From assembly GCA_945870025.1 (NCBI GenBank), contig CAMBQN010000010.1:27715-91714 (forward strand): a stretch of 64,000 nt of DNA. The letters are read 5' to 3'. Shown here in pieces: positions 1-9,327 of the stretch. The notes below the pieces were generated by a model that searched no databases, was not told the DNA's origin, and worked only from the letters and a program-made list of their open reading frames with translations. Position 1 is the first letter of the stretch; every line of letters begins with the position of its first letter. The position numbers and the translations under genes are program-made. Origin of the DNA: Akkermansia muciniphila (GTDB taxonomy: Bacteria > Verrucomicrobiota > Kiritimatiellia > RFP12 > JAAYNR01).

Positions 1-97
1 CCAGATGCTGCGCGCCGTCAACCTCGACCGCCACCTTCCGCTCGGACGGGGAGCCGCGAGTGGTATCCGTGAGGGGATGGCTGAGCGTCGGCTCCAT
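1..97 (-). CDS. Possible 5' end of a gene running off the left edge
   Basis: An open frame starts with ATG at 97 on the minus strand and stays open to position 1 (32 codons), beginning 8 bases after the stop of the GH5-like gene upstream of it. No clear ribosome binding site precedes the ATG and the 32 residues match no family I recognise. The short spacing fits a downstream operon gene, but chance is not excluded. Confidence 0.2.
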   Translation of the reverse strand, partial: MEPTLSHPLTDTTRGSPSERKVAVEVDGAQHL

Positions 98-103
98 ACG
101 GGA

Positions 104-2404
104 TCAGCGTTGGCGGATCTTGAAGGCGCAGTCGCGGGTGAAGGGCGGCACTTGAAAGATCAGCGTGCCGCCGGTTGCGCGCAGGTCGAATCGCTTGACG
201 GTTTGTCCCGAAGTGGTATCCGCGATTTCGATGCGGTAGACCTGATCGGGCGTGAAGCCGCCGAGTTCAACGGCCAGGTTGGTGATGTCCAGCTTCAGCG
301 GCGCGCCGCCGCTCTCGCGCACGCCGCTGAAGCCGGCGCGGGTGAAAATCCAGCCGATGGCCTGAGTGGGCGAGGCCGAGCAGACGGCCTCCACCGTCGG
401 CTGCGGAGGCTTGCCGGGCGTGTCGTCGGCTTTGAGGGTTGGTTGGACCAGCACCATTCGGGAGTCCCGCTTGTCCACATCCTTCATGAAGCGCTGGACG
501 GCGGAATAGACCGGATAGAGATCCAGCTCGTCGATCACATGCCACCACCAGAAGAGGGGCGTGCCGGCGATGGGCGAGGCGGTCGCAGACCACAGCGCGG
601 CGTGGTGCTCCTGACGCAGGTGTTCGGCTCCTGCGGCCATGGGGGACCCGCCGAACTCCGTAATCAAAACCGGCTTGCCGAAAGGATTGTTGAACTTGGC
701 GGTTTCGGTCATGAGATTCACAATCTGATGGGGCGGGCCGTTGTGATAGGCATCGACCGCGCAGTGGTCAAGCGGGGGCAGTTTGCAGAGTTCCGGGTTC
801 TGAATCGTGTAGTCACCCGAAACATGGGTGGCGACGAGGCGATGGTTGGGGTCGATGGCTCGGAGGTGGTCGGCCATCATACGGTGCCAGGCGACGACGC
901 GGGGATCGCCGCAGCCGCGTTGCTTGTGACTGGGTCCTGCGAGGTCCAATTCACTGAACAGCTCCCACGTGAAGACGGTGGAGTCCCAACCCCAGCGGGC
1001 GACGAGATAGCGGTGGAGCCGCTGGGTCATGGCAATGGAGCGTTCGTGCGTGAAATACTCCATGACGTCCTTGCACCAGCCCCCGCGGCTCGCGTTGTAG
1101 GGGTGATCCTGCCATTCGGGGTCGCACCAGGCGCTGACACGCCCGTGATTGTTGAGCACCAGATTGACGCGGATACCGGACGCCCGCGCCCATTCGAGCA
1201 CGTGGTCCAGATCCCAGGCGTTGTCCAGCCGGTAATCGCCCGCGCCGTGGTAGCCGCGTATGACCGGACTCCATTCGATGCCGAGCGACCAGGCACTCAT
1301 CCAGATCTCGGCAAAGTTCTCGCCCGCCTTGTGCATGTCGGCAAAATAGTGGTTGTAAGCCGATGATCCGGTCGGATGGCGGAAGCGCCAGGGAAACTGG
1401 TCATCCATGCGGGTGTCGAACGGCGAGCGGATATTGTGCCCGATTGGATAGAAGAACGCGCCGTCTTCGGTTTCGAAATAGCGGGGATCGGCGGCCGAGA
1501 CGCGGATGAATGAAAACGGGGTTGCGGTGTCACGAACGGTGAAGGGGATCGGGGCGGCGGTATTCTCACCCCAGCGGTCGCGCACGCGGAGAGTGACCGT
1601 ATGTACCCCGGCTGTGGCCGGGGAATAGCGCACCCGCCATTCCGGACGGCCTTGGGGCTCGATGCGTTCCTCCACGGAATTAATGGTGCGGTAATGGTCC
1701 TGATAGTAGAATCCGGTCACACGGGTAATCGCTCCGTCCGGCGCGGCAACGTCCGCCGTCACATCAACCACGTCGGGGTCAAACGGGTCGGCATAGCGGT
1801 CGGGAAGGTCGAACCGCAACTCAAAAAGGCCGCGGCGGGGCACGGCGCGCGCGTTCGGCCGCAGATTGGTGATTACGGGCGCTCCGGGAGTGGTTTCAGA
1901 AGAAACCAGATCTGCCGACACGAGAACGCAGCTTCCCGTGAAGGCCTCGTTTCCGAAAAATCGGACACCCGCCTGCTTGGGATTGAGCCGTGTGCGGAAA
2001 TGCCACGGCGCGGCATGGCCCACGCCTTGCCAACCCGGTTCACCCGGAGTCAGCGGAATTTCATAGGAACCGGTCCCAGGCGCGATGTTGGTGTCGACAA
2101 GGAACTGATACCAGCGGTCGTCTCGGTCGATCAGCCAGACCAGCGCCTGAACGTTCGTCGGACCGCCTTCCGGCCAGACGACACTAAAGCGCAGCCGATC
2201 GGCATCCAACCAGTCGGATGGGCTTTTCGCCACCCAGACTGCTTGCGCGGGAACCTTGGGAAGTTGCATCCGGCAAGACAACACGTTGTGCTGCGGCTTG
2301 TTTCCATCGGGCCGATCCAACAGCATCGGTATCACGCGGTCCCGTGCCACTCCCTGCACGACGACCCCGCACACGAGCAGCAACGCCAAGCGGGATGCAC
2401 GCAT
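104..2404 (-). CDS. Secreted DUF5060/GH5-like glycoside hydrolase family protein
   Basis: A predicted secreted protein of 766 residues. I chose ATG 2404 because it opens directly with a signal peptide (MRASRLALLLVCGVVVQGVA); the longer frame adds 45 residues without signal character. An N-terminal beta region is followed by a DUF5060-type Ig-like segment (FELRFDL, TGFYYQDH), then a TIM-barrel-like region resembling GH5/DUF4038 proteins. The putative acid/base Glu lies in WELFSE near residue 480 and the nucleophile Glu in ITEFGG near residue 583, the clan GH-A arrangement. A short beta domain ends the protein. Likely role: extracellular or periplasmic polysaccharide cleavage; the substrate cannot be told. 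A sigma-54-like element lies 69 bases upstream. The family call is by motif only. Confidence 0.75.
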   Translation of the reverse strand: MRASRLALLLVCGVVVQGVARDRVIPMLLDRPDGNKPQHNVLSCRMQLPKVPAQAVWVAKSPSDWLDADRLRFSVVWPEGGPTNVQALVWLIDRDDRWYQFLVDTNIAPGTGSYEIPLTPGEPGWQGVGHAAPWHFRTRLNPKQAGVRFFGNEAFTGSCVLVSADLVSSETTPGAPVITNLRPNARAVPRRGLFELRFDLPDRYADPFDPDVVDVTADVAAPDGAITRVTGFYYQDHYRTINSVEERIEPQGRPEWRVRYSPATAGVHTVTLRVRDRWGENTAAPIPFTVRDTATPFSFIRVSAADPRYFETEDGAFFYPIGHNIRSPFDTRMDDQFPWRFRHPTGSSAYNHYFADMHKAGENFAEIWMSAWSLGIEWSPVIRGYHGAGDYRLDNAWDLDHVLEWARASGIRVNLVLNNHGRVSAWCDPEWQDHPYNASRGGWCKDVMEYFTHERSIAMTQRLHRYLVARWGWDSTVFTWELFSELDLAGPSHKQRGCGDPRVVAWHRMMADHLRAIDPNHRLVATHVSGDYTIQNPELCKLPPLDHCAVDAYHNGPPHQIVNLMTETAKFNNPFGKPVLITEFGGSPMAAGAEHLRQEHHAALWSATASPIAGTPLFWWWHVIDELDLYPVYSAVQRFMKDVDKRDSRMVLVQPTLKADDTPGKPPQPTVEAVCSASPTQAIGWIFTRAGFSGVRESGGAPLKLDITNLAVELGGFTPDQVYRIEIADTTSGQTVKRFDLRATGGTLIFQVPPFTRDCAFKIRQR

Positions 2405-2472
2405 CACGCCAGCTCCGCTACAAAAATATTTGCCTCTAAGCATATTTACCAAAAAAGCCATGTTTTTGAGAC

Positions 2473-2488
2473 AGCAGGAAATGTGCCG
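2473..2488 (-). promoter_or_regulatory. Candidate sigma-54 promoter for the GH5-like gene
   Basis: On the minus strand this reads CGGCACATTTCCTGCT. The invariant GG and GC dinucleotides have exact -24/-12 spacing; the TGGCAC-N5-TTGC consensus is broken at two flanking positions. It lies 69 bases before the chosen ATG. It is weaker than the two sigma-54 sites near 37.4 and 49.6 kb. Confidence 0.4.
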
Positions 2489-2603
2489 ATCTGGCCGTTT
2501 CACGGCTGGTCTCACGCCGAGAAAAGATATTATGGACAAATACCCCCAGCGGGTCGAGTCCGAAATCGTCCGAAATCGTAATGGGAGGGAAAGCGTAAGG
2601 AGA

Positions 2604-2627
2604 GTGTGTGGGTGTGTGGGTGTGTGG
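2604..2627. repeat. Octamer microsatellite (GTGTGTGG x3)
   Basis: Three perfect tandem copies of gtgtgtgg lie between the GH5-like gene and the transposase remnant. No gene is visible between about 2490 and 2690. Confidence 0.8.
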
Positions 2628-2689
2628 GTATGGATGATATACGCGGCTTCTTGAGGACGATTGCGTAGAAGTGTTTGTTTCAGGCGTGA

Positions 2690-2920
2690 TCAGGCGACTG
2701 TTGACCGTTTGGTACGGGTCTGATGGCTGATATAGTGATTGGACATGAACGTGTAAGAGACAACCCGGACCGAATAAAACGCCGCCAGCCGATTGAGCAT
2801 TCGTACAAACATTTCCTTCTCGGCGTCGCCGAATGGCCGGTCCGACCGTGTTCCCACAGTCCGGTTGTAGCAATGGTGCCACGTATCCTGATAATCGGGG
2901 TTCAGTCGCGCCTGTCGCAT
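2690..2920 (-). pseudogene. Truncated REP-associated tyrosine transposase (RAYT, IS200-like Y1)
   Basis: The 76-residue frame starts like a RAYT/TnpA-REP protein: N-terminal basic stretch, WHHCYNRTVG, then VRVVSYTFMSNHY. The family continues with a second His of the HUH motif and a catalytic Tyr further on. Here the sequence diverges immediately after MSNHY and stops, so the second metal-binding His and the catalytic Tyr are missing. It is therefore a dead 5' fragment. GGGGACAG-type repeats downstream (3031-3140) and near 5.1-5.7 kb may be its former targets, which is inference. Confidence 0.65.
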
Positions 2921-3030
2921 TTCATCCTCCTTGGCTGAATGGTTTGACTCGCACCTGACGAGCCCTCCATCCCCTTAAAGGATCGAGAAGGGACGATTTC
3001 CACACCGTTTAGAAAAATATTTGCTATTAT

Positions 3031-3140
3031 TTGCCTGTCCCCGGTTTCTTCCCGGTTTCTTCCTTCTGTTTGCCTGTCCCCGGTTTCTCGTGTCCCCGGT
3101 TTCTTCCCGGTTTCTTCGGTTTCTGCGTGCGGTTTCTGCG
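3031..3140. repeat. Tandem degenerate repeat (tgtccccggtttctt units)
   Basis: The block consists of repeated units built from cctgtccccggtttct and cccggtttctt, shortening to cggtttct at the right edge. It lies between the RAYT remnant and the HEAT-like gene. The remainder of 2921-3212 holds no gene I can support. Confidence 0.75.
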
Positions 3141-3212
3141 CACCAACGCGGAGATAGCCGGAAACGGCTCTATCACTTGTTCGCTGACTAATCATGAGAG
3201 AGAGGTGGATGC

Positions 3213-4712
3213 ATGGCCACTTGCAACGGTTGGAAGATAAACGGGCTGATCGTCGCAATCGGGGTGATGGTTGCCTGTGCCGGTGTGGGAGCGGACACAA
3301 ATACTCTGTCGCTCGCACCCCTTACCGACGCGGAACTCATCCAGACGTACGAAACCGCAGGACTTGCGCTGGCCGGGACCGGGAGGGAGCCAACCGATGG
3401 ACCTTTCGTCAGCAGCGCTCCGAAGATTATTGATTTCGGGATGGAAGCGATTCAGGCGGAGATTCTGCGGCGAGGGTCTGCGGTTGTTCCAGCGCTGATT
3501 GACTTTCTTGAGCGGGAAGTTCCTCAGGATCGTCAAGCTCCGGTCCGCGGACCCGCGCCCTCCTTCGCCGGCAATGGCGCGCTCTCCTTCACCGGCAATG
3601 CCTTGGATTTGCTGGCGCGGATTGGTGACACCAGGGGCGCGTCGATCACGCTGCGCATCCTGGAGGGATGGGAGGGCAAAGCCACACGATGGGAACAAGG
3701 TGCTGCTCTCGACGCATTGGAAAGACTCACGCATGTCTGCTTTCGGTCCCTCAACGGCAACTGCGCCAACAGCGTTGAGCATCCCACTGCGATCCGTGCT
3801 GCGTCCTTCCCGGATTACGCGACGCCGGCCCGGTTATACAAACAATGGATGGAAGGGGAGGGAAGGGACCCCACCAACTGGGTCGGGATTGCCACACAAC
3901 GGGCGCGGGAAATGTTGACCAGCGAGGACCTGGAGCAGGTGTATGGTGCCGCGGCGTTCCTGCAGTCGGCTGCGGATCATGACACGACCCCCGATGCCAC
4001 CTTGGCACGTCTGGCGGATATTGTCGGGAAGATGAAGCGGGGGTGGAAGAAGGGCCGTTATGAGTTCGCAGGCAAGCCAGTTCCGGAATCGATCCACGAG
4101 TGGTTGGCCATGATCTCGAACTACGGGCCCCGCGCCCGCCCCTACGCCGCAACGTTGTTGCGGATTCAGAAGGAGCAGGGCTGGAACAACTGGGCTGGTT
4201 ATGCGCCGTTAAGGAAGGTCGGCGGTCCGGAGGTGGTGTCCTATCTGTTCGCTGTGCTGCCAGAGATCAGCGCCAAGGCCGACAAAATCAGCGGCGGGGC
4301 GGAGGCACGCGCCGGATTCCGAAGCGATGATCCGCAGGGCTGGTGGCTGAGCTCGCAGGGCGAAGTCCGGCTTGGCATCGATCGATGGGCGGGGCGCGTT
4401 TTCGACAGCGATGCTGATCGTCTGGCGTGGTGGGAGGCCAACAAATCAAGGCCGCCGCAGGAGTGGTTGGCCGCCAACCTGGAGGTGGTCGTTGCGCAGG
4501 CGGACACAGGCGTACTGTGGGCCGGGTGGATTGCGCGCGAGGTGCTGCCGGATCTGCCGATGGGCGTGTCGGATCCGGGTGGCAATTGGTGGGATCCAGG
4601 GATAAGACGGGTCGAAGGGTCCTTCCGGGTCAAATGGCTCCATGAGCATCGCGATGCATTGCGTTACGATGCAAACGCCGGGTGCTATCGGCTGGCGATT
4701 CCGGTTTTGTAG
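3213..4712 (+). CDS. Secreted or membrane-anchored HEAT-like repeat protein, unknown function
   Basis: The 499-residue product has an N-terminal hydrophobic segment (GLIVAIGVMVACAGVGA, residues 10-26) that fits a signal peptide. The following alpha-helical region (for example AILRRGSAVVPALIDFLER) has the spacing of HEAT/armadillo-like repeats. ATG 3213 follows a purine-rich gagagaggtgg. An alternative ATG at 3194 is in another frame. The C-terminal third is Trp-rich and matches nothing I recognise. A separate HEAT-like fragment at 5100-5312 is not continuous with it. No enzymatic motif is visible; a scaffold or surface role is a guess. Confidence 0.6.
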   Translation: MATCNGWKINGLIVAIGVMVACAGVGADTNTLSLAPLTDAELIQTYETAGLALAGTGREPTDGPFVSSAPKIIDFGMEAIQAEILRRGSAVVPALIDFLEREVPQDRQAPVRGPAPSFAGNGALSFTGNALDLLARIGDTRGASITLRILEGWEGKATRWEQGAALDALERLTHVCFRSLNGNCANSVEHPTAIRAASFPDYATPARLYKQWMEGEGRDPTNWVGIATQRAREMLTSEDLEQVYGAAAFLQSAADHDTTPDATLARLADIVGKMKRGWKKGRYEFAGKPVPESIHEWLAMISNYGPRARPYAATLLRIQKEQGWNNWAGYAPLRKVGGPEVVSYLFAVLPEISAKADKISGGAEARAGFRSDDPQGWWLSSQGEVRLGIDRWAGRVFDSDADRLAWWEANKSRPPQEWLAANLEVVVAQADTGVLWAGWIAREVLPDLPMGVSDPGGNWWDPGIRRVEGSFRVKWLHEHRDALRYDANAGCYRLAIPVL

Positions 4713-4764
4713 ACAGGATTAACAGACCCACACCAACAAAAAACGCACCCTGCCAAGCGCGGGT

Positions 4765-5070
4765 TTAGGATGGCCCGCCCGGCCGGCTGTAGCGCCGCCG
4801 GTGCGGGTTTTTGAAGACGTCGGGACGGACGCTGAATCGGACGGAGTTGCGGCCGAGCAATTTTTCGGCCTCGGCGACAAACTCGGCGGTCGGCGCGACG
4901 CCGACCATGCGGCCGGCCCCGACCACCACCTTGTGGCCCGCCGGGTAGCGCAGGCACATTAGCAGCGGTGTCTTGCCCGGATGGGCGCGCACGAGAGCCT
5001 GGAAGCGCCCGAGCGTCTGCCCGGTCTCGGCGTTCACGTGGATCAGGGCCAGAACCTTTTCGGCGAAAAG
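4765..5070 (-). pseudogene. Duplicated 3' end of dnaE (C-terminal fragment only)
   Basis: On the minus strand this encodes about the last 100 residues of the DNA polymerase III alpha subunit found at 5760-9308, including NAET-QTLGRFQALVRAH and the terminal RRRYSRPGG. The copy differs at roughly nine of the last 90 positions. It begins abruptly at 5070 next to a ggggacagagaaa repeat, with no start codon or RBS of its own. It is a partial duplicate or recombination scar, not a gene. Confidence 0.85.
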
Positions 5071-5099
5071 TGAAGGGGACAGAGAAATAGGGCCTGGCG

Positions 5100-5312
5100 A
5101 TGATCGGCAAGCGCAATGATGTCCGCCTGCTTCCGCAAGTCCGCACCTACGCCACGAACACGACCGACAGCCTTCGCCGCTGCGCCATCGCCACGCTGGG
5201 TCAGATCGGCGCCCCCTCAGACCTCCCCCTGATCCGGGCCGGCCTAACCGATCCCAACCGCGCGGTCAAAATGGCCGCCGAAGCGGCGGTGAAGCGGATT
5301 GAATCGCGGTAG
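5100..5312 (+). pseudogene. HEAT/PBS-lyase-type repeat protein fragment
   Basis: Seventy residues read as one or two HEAT repeats (RRCAIATLGQIGAPSDLPLI, then a helix ending KRIESR). An in-frame stop lies just upstream (tag at about 5085) and there is no convincing RBS. It looks like the C-terminal piece of a longer HEAT-repeat protein caught between the dnaE tail duplicate and the repeat field at 5.3-5.7 kb. Confidence 0.5.
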
Positions 5313-5532
5313 TGCTGCCGAAAGGGAGCAGACACCAACCGGGCTATCGCTCGCTTCCCGCCCGTCCACGAACGAAATCGTTATCCGCTCTCGTCGCCCG
5401 CTATCGTCCACCGAACGGAGACAGAATCAGTTGACTATGACGGGCGACGATTACGGTTGACGAGTCAGCCGATTGCCTGTTCCCAATTGTCCCCGTGTTG
5501 CCGGTTTAGTCCAGGCGCGAGTAGGGTAGGAC

Positions 5533-5583
5533 GGGACGTATCGGACCGTCCCCCGTCGTCTGCGCGGTCCGATACGTCCCGCG
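5533..5583. repeat. Inverted repeat containing a 26-bp interspersed repeat
   Basis: gggacgtatcggacc (5533-5547) pairs perfectly with its complement at 5566-5580. The reverse complement of 5558-5583 is identical over 26 bases to 15906-15931, so this is a dispersed family. The whole stretch 5313-5759 holds no gene, only short repeats of this kind. Confidence 0.8.
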
Positions 5584-5613
5584 CTACTTGAACGGATGCG
5601 CGTCCCTGTTTCT

Positions 5614-5663
5614 CTGTCCCCGTTACTGTCCCTGTCCCCGTTACTGTCCCTGTCCCCGTTACT
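5614..5663. repeat. 18-bp tandem repeat (ctgtccccgttactgtcc)
   Basis: Two full copies and one partial copy of an 18-base unit are preceded by gtttctctgtcccc. The same ggggacagaga core, in the opposite orientation, sits at the broken edge of the dnaE tail duplicate near 5071-5085. Confidence 0.85.
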
Positions 5664-5759
5664 TTCTATCCATGCCACGCCACCCTTCGTCGCTTTCTTC
5701 GGCCCACGCGTTGTCGTCTACGCTTCGTCGCAAGACTTTGCCGAGACTGCTCTCGGAGT

Positions 5760-8700
5760 TTAGGATGACCCGCCCGGCCGGCTGTAGCGACGTCGGGGCG
5801 GTTTTTTGAAAATATCGGGACGCGTGCTGAAGCGGACGGTATTGCGGCCGAGTAATTTCTCGGCCTCGGCGACAAACTCGGCGGTCGGGGCGACGCCGAC
5901 CGTGTGGCCGGCCCCGACCACCACCTTGTGGCCCGCCGGGTAGCGCAGGCACATCAGCAGCGGTGTCTTGCCCGGATGGGCGCGCACGAGAGCCTGGAAG
6001 CGTCCGAGCGTCTGATCGGTTTCGGCGTTCACGTGGATCAGAGCTAGCACCTTTTCGGCAAATACACCCGGCGCGTCGCCCAGCAGGTAGATTTCGCGGG
6101 CGATGATCTGACTCTGGTTGTCGCGCTTCTTGATCTCGCCGCAGATCAACAGCGGCTGATCTGGCTGGCAGGCGGCCTCGTAGTCACGAAATGTTTCGGA
6201 AAAGGCCAGCGCCTCGATCAAGGTCTCGCCGTCCTGAAGCTGGATGATCGCCCACGGCTCCTTGGTCTTTTGCGAAATACGCTTCTGCACCGAGGCGGCA
6301 AGACCGGCGACGCGAGCTTCCTTGCCCTCGGGGACACCTTCCAAGCTGCCCAGCGCAAGAGTTTGAAAATCGCGCATCAGGGGACGGAAACGGTCGAGCG
6401 GATGACCGGAGATGTAGATGCCGAGCAGTTCGCGCTCGGCGGCCAGCATGGTCTTGACGGCGAGCGGCGGCGCATCGGGGAGGTCGTCGCCGAGCGCCAC
6501 GTCCTGCCCCGTCGCGGCGTCGCCCAGAGCGGCAAAGAGGTTGCCTTGTCCGCTTGCACGCTCGCGGATCTTGTCGACGGACCGGGCCAGCGCGGTGTCG
6601 ATCCCGGCGAGCAGGCGGCCGCGGTGCATTCCCAGACAGTCCATGGCGCCGGTGCGGATCAGCGCCTCCAGCACCCGCTTGTTGACGGCGGCGGCGCTCA
6701 CACGGGTGCAAAAGTCGACCAGTGACTTAAAAGGGCCACCGCGCTTGCGCTCGGTGATCACCGCATCGGAGGCCATCTCGCCGACGCTCTTGATTCCGCC
6801 CAGACCGTAGCGGATGCCGTCCTTGCCGTCGGCGAGCTTTTCGGGCATGAATCGCGATGCGGAGCGGTTGATGCAGGGGGTGAGAATCGTCATGCCCATG
6901 GCTTCGGCCGCGCCAACGAAGCCGGGGAGCTTGTCAAAGTTGCCGATCTCGGATGAAATTTGGGCGCACATGTATTCGGCCGGGTAGTGCGCCTTCAAAT
7001 AGCCGGTCTGATAAGTGATGATGCCGTAGGCGGCGGCATGGGCCTTGTTGAAGCCGTAGCCGGCGAATTTCTCGATGTTGTCGAAGATCTGCCCCGCCTG
7101 CTCCTCGGGGATGCCGTCAACGGTGGCGCAGCCATCGATGAACCGCGCCCGTTCTTTGATCATCGCCTCCGGCTTCTTCTTGGTCATGATGCGGCGGAGC
7201 ACGTCGGCTTGGCCGAGCGAAAAACCGGCGAGGACATGGGCGGCGCGCTGCACCTGCTCCTGATAGACCATGACCCCGTAGGTCTCCTTCAGAATCGGTT
7301 CGAGCAGCGGGTGGTCGTAGACGATCGGCTCTTCGCCCCGTTTGCGCTTGATGAACGTCGGAATCATGGCCATCGGGCCGGGTCGGTAAAGCGCGAGAAT
7401 AGCGATGATCTCTTCAATGCAGACCGGCTGCAGATCGACCAGAATGCGGCGCATGCCGCCCGATTCAAGCTGAAAGACGCCCACCGTGTCGGCCCGTCGG
7501 AACAGCTCGAAGGTCTGGGCGTCGTCCAGCGGCAGTTGGATCAGATCAATGGAGATGCCGTGAAGTTCACGGATGAGATCAAGGCACTCTTTTAGGACGG
7601 TGAGGGTCTTGAGTCCGAGAAAGTCCATCTTCAGCAGACCGCAAGCCTCAATGGGTTCCTTGGCGTACTGGGTGACGGGCGCGCCTTCCTTGTCGCGGGC
7701 GAGGGGAATGATGTCGATCAGCGGCTTGTCGCCGATCACCACGCCAGCGGCATGGACACCGGCCCCGCGGTACAGCCCTTCCAGCACCTCGGCGTATTTC
7801 ATGATCCGGCGCAGGTCGGGGTCGGTGGCGCAGAGGGCGTCAAACTGGGGATTGTCGGTCTTCGCCTTGGAGAGGGTCATCTTCGGGTCTTCGGGAATCA
7901 TCTTGGAGAACGTGTTCGCCTTGTCGAGCGGAATTTCGAGGACGCGCGCGATGTCGCGGATGACGGTCTTGGCGCCGAGCTGTCCGAAGGTAACGATCTG
8001 CGCCACGCGATCCTTGCCGTACTTCTCCCGGACATATTCGATAACCCGTTCGCGGCGGGACTGGCAGAAGTCGATATCGAAATCGGGCGGAGATACGCGC
8101 TCGGGATTCAGAAAGCGCTCGAAAATGAGATCAAAGCGGATGGGGTCGATCTGCGTAATACCGAGTGCATAGGAGAGAATGGAACCGGCACCCGAGCCGC
8201 GGCCCGGGCCGACGGGAACGCCGTTGAGGCGGGACCACTGGACGAAGTCGGCGACCACGAGAAAATAACTAATGAAGTTCGTTTTTTCGATGACGTCGAC
8301 CTCGTAGTTAAATCGGTCGATCAGCATCCGCTCGCGTTCGTCCCGGGGGCGGGCAAAATCGACGATGCCGTAAAGGCGGCACATGCCCTCACGACCGAGG
8401 TGTGCGAGGTAGTCCTTGAGTGTGGCAAAGCCGGCGGGGATGTCATAGGCCGGAAAATGGCTCGCCAGATTGCCGAGGGGGATCGTGGCCTGACAGCGTT
8501 CGGCGATAGTGACAGTGGCATCCAAGGCGTCGGCGTCGTTTGGAAACAGCCGCTCAAGCTCCTCGCGCGTCTTGAAATAAAACTGGTTGGTCGCATAGCG
8601 CATCCGCTTGGGGTCGCTCATGATCGTGGAGGTCTGGATGCAGAGCATCACCTCGTGGGCCTCGGCGTGGCTCTCGTAGAGGTAGTGGACGTCGTTGGTG

Positions 8701-9308
8701 ATCACGGAGGGAAGGCCCGTGCGGCGGCGCAATTCCCGGACGCCCGCATTCACGATCTTTTGTTCGGGGATGCCATGGTCCTGCATCTCCAGAAAGAAAT
8801 TGCCGGGGCCGAAGATGTCGGCGTATTCGCGGGCGACGGCCTCGGCCACGTCGAGCTGCTGCTCGGCCAGTGGCATGTTGATCTCGCCGTGGAGGCAGGC
8901 GGAGAGTCCGATCAGCCCCTTGGCGTATGTGCGGAGGGTCTCCTTGTCGATGCGAGGCTTGTAATAAAAACCTTCGAGCTGGGCGATGGTGTTGATGCGC
9001 GAGAGGTTCCGATAGCCTTCATCGGTCTCGGCCAGCAAAACGAGATGGTAATAGGGCGTGTGCGGGTCGCGGTCGGTTCGCGGCTTGCTGGCGTTGATGT
9101 AAATTTCGCAGCCGATGATCGGTTTGATACCCTCGTCCTGGCAGGCCTTGTAAAAATCGACCATGCCGTACATGACGCCATGGTCGGTCATGGCCACGGC
9201 GGGCATGCCCAATTCACGGGCGCGCTTCACCAGAGGCTTGACGTGGCAAGCGCCATCGAGGAACGAGAAGGTGGTGTGGACGTGGAGATGGACAAATGGT
9301 TTTCCCAT
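5760..9308 (-). CDS. dnaE: DNA polymerase III subunit alpha
   Basis: Replicative polymerase catalytic subunit, 1182 residues, normal for DnaE. The N-terminal PHP domain opens with HLHVHTTFSFLDG and continues with AMTDHGVMYG. The polymerase core carries GPGRGSGAGS and the catalytic Asp pair in PDFDIDF near residue 405, with the third Asp in KMDFLGLKT. An OB-fold lies in the last 250 residues. ATG 9308 places the PHP motif at the usual distance from the start; GTG 9350 would overlap the upstream gene. It follows the FmdB-like gene by 19 bases, so the two are probably cotranscribed. Its 3' end is duplicated at 4765-5070. Confidence 0.95.
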   Translation of the reverse strand: MGKPFVHLHVHTTFSFLDGACHVKPLVKRARELGMPAVAMTDHGVMYGMVDFYKACQDEGIKPIIGCEIYINASKPRTDRDPHTPYYHLVLLAETDEGYRNLSRINTIAQLEGFYYKPRIDKETLRTYAKGLIGLSACLHGEINMPLAEQQLDVAEAVAREYADIFGPGNFFLEMQDHGIPEQKIVNAGVRELRRRTGLPSVITNDVHYLYESHAEAHEVMLCIQTSTIMSDPKRMRYATNQFYFKTREELERLFPNDADALDATVTIAERCQATIPLGNLASHFPAYDIPAGFATLKDYLAHLGREGMCRLYGIVDFARPRDERERMLIDRFNYEVDVIEKTNFISYFLVVADFVQWSRLNGVPVGPGRGSGAGSILSYALGITQIDPIRFDLIFERFLNPERVSPPDFDIDFCQSRRERVIEYVREKYGKDRVAQIVTFGQLGAKTVIRDIARVLEIPLDKANTFSKMIPEDPKMTLSKAKTDNPQFDALCATDPDLRRIMKYAEVLEGLYRGAGVHAAGVVIGDKPLIDIIPLARDKEGAPVTQYAKEPIEACGLLKMDFLGLKTLTVLKECLDLIRELHGISIDLIQLPLDDAQTFELFRRADTVGVFQLESGGMRRILVDLQPVCIEEIIAILALYRPGPMAMIPTFIKRKRGEEPIVYDHPLLEPILKETYGVMVYQEQVQRAAHVLAGFSLGQADVLRRIMTKKKPEAMIKERARFIDGCATVDGIPEEQAGQIFDNIEKFAGYGFNKAHAAAYGIITYQTGYLKAHYPAEYMCAQISSEIGNFDKLPGFVGAAEAMGMTILTPCINRSASRFMPEKLADGKDGIRYGLGGIKSVGEMASDAVITERKRGGPFKSLVDFCTRVSAAAVNKRVLEALIRTGAMDCLGMHRGRLLAGIDTALARSVDKIRERASGQGNLFAALGDAATGQDVALGDDLPDAPPLAVKTMLAAERELLGIYISGHPLDRFRPLMRDFQTLALGSLEGVPEGKEARVAGLAASVQKRISQKTKEPWAIIQLQDGETLIEALAFSETFRDYEAACQPDQPLLICGEIKKRDNQSQIIAREIYLLGDAPGVFAEKVLALIHVNAETDQTLGRFQALVRAHPGKTPLLMCLRYPAGHKVVVGAGHTVGVAPTAEFVAEAEKLLGRNTVRFSTRPDIFKKPPRRRYSRPGGSS

Positions 9309-9327
9309 GGCAGGCCTTTGGTGCGGG

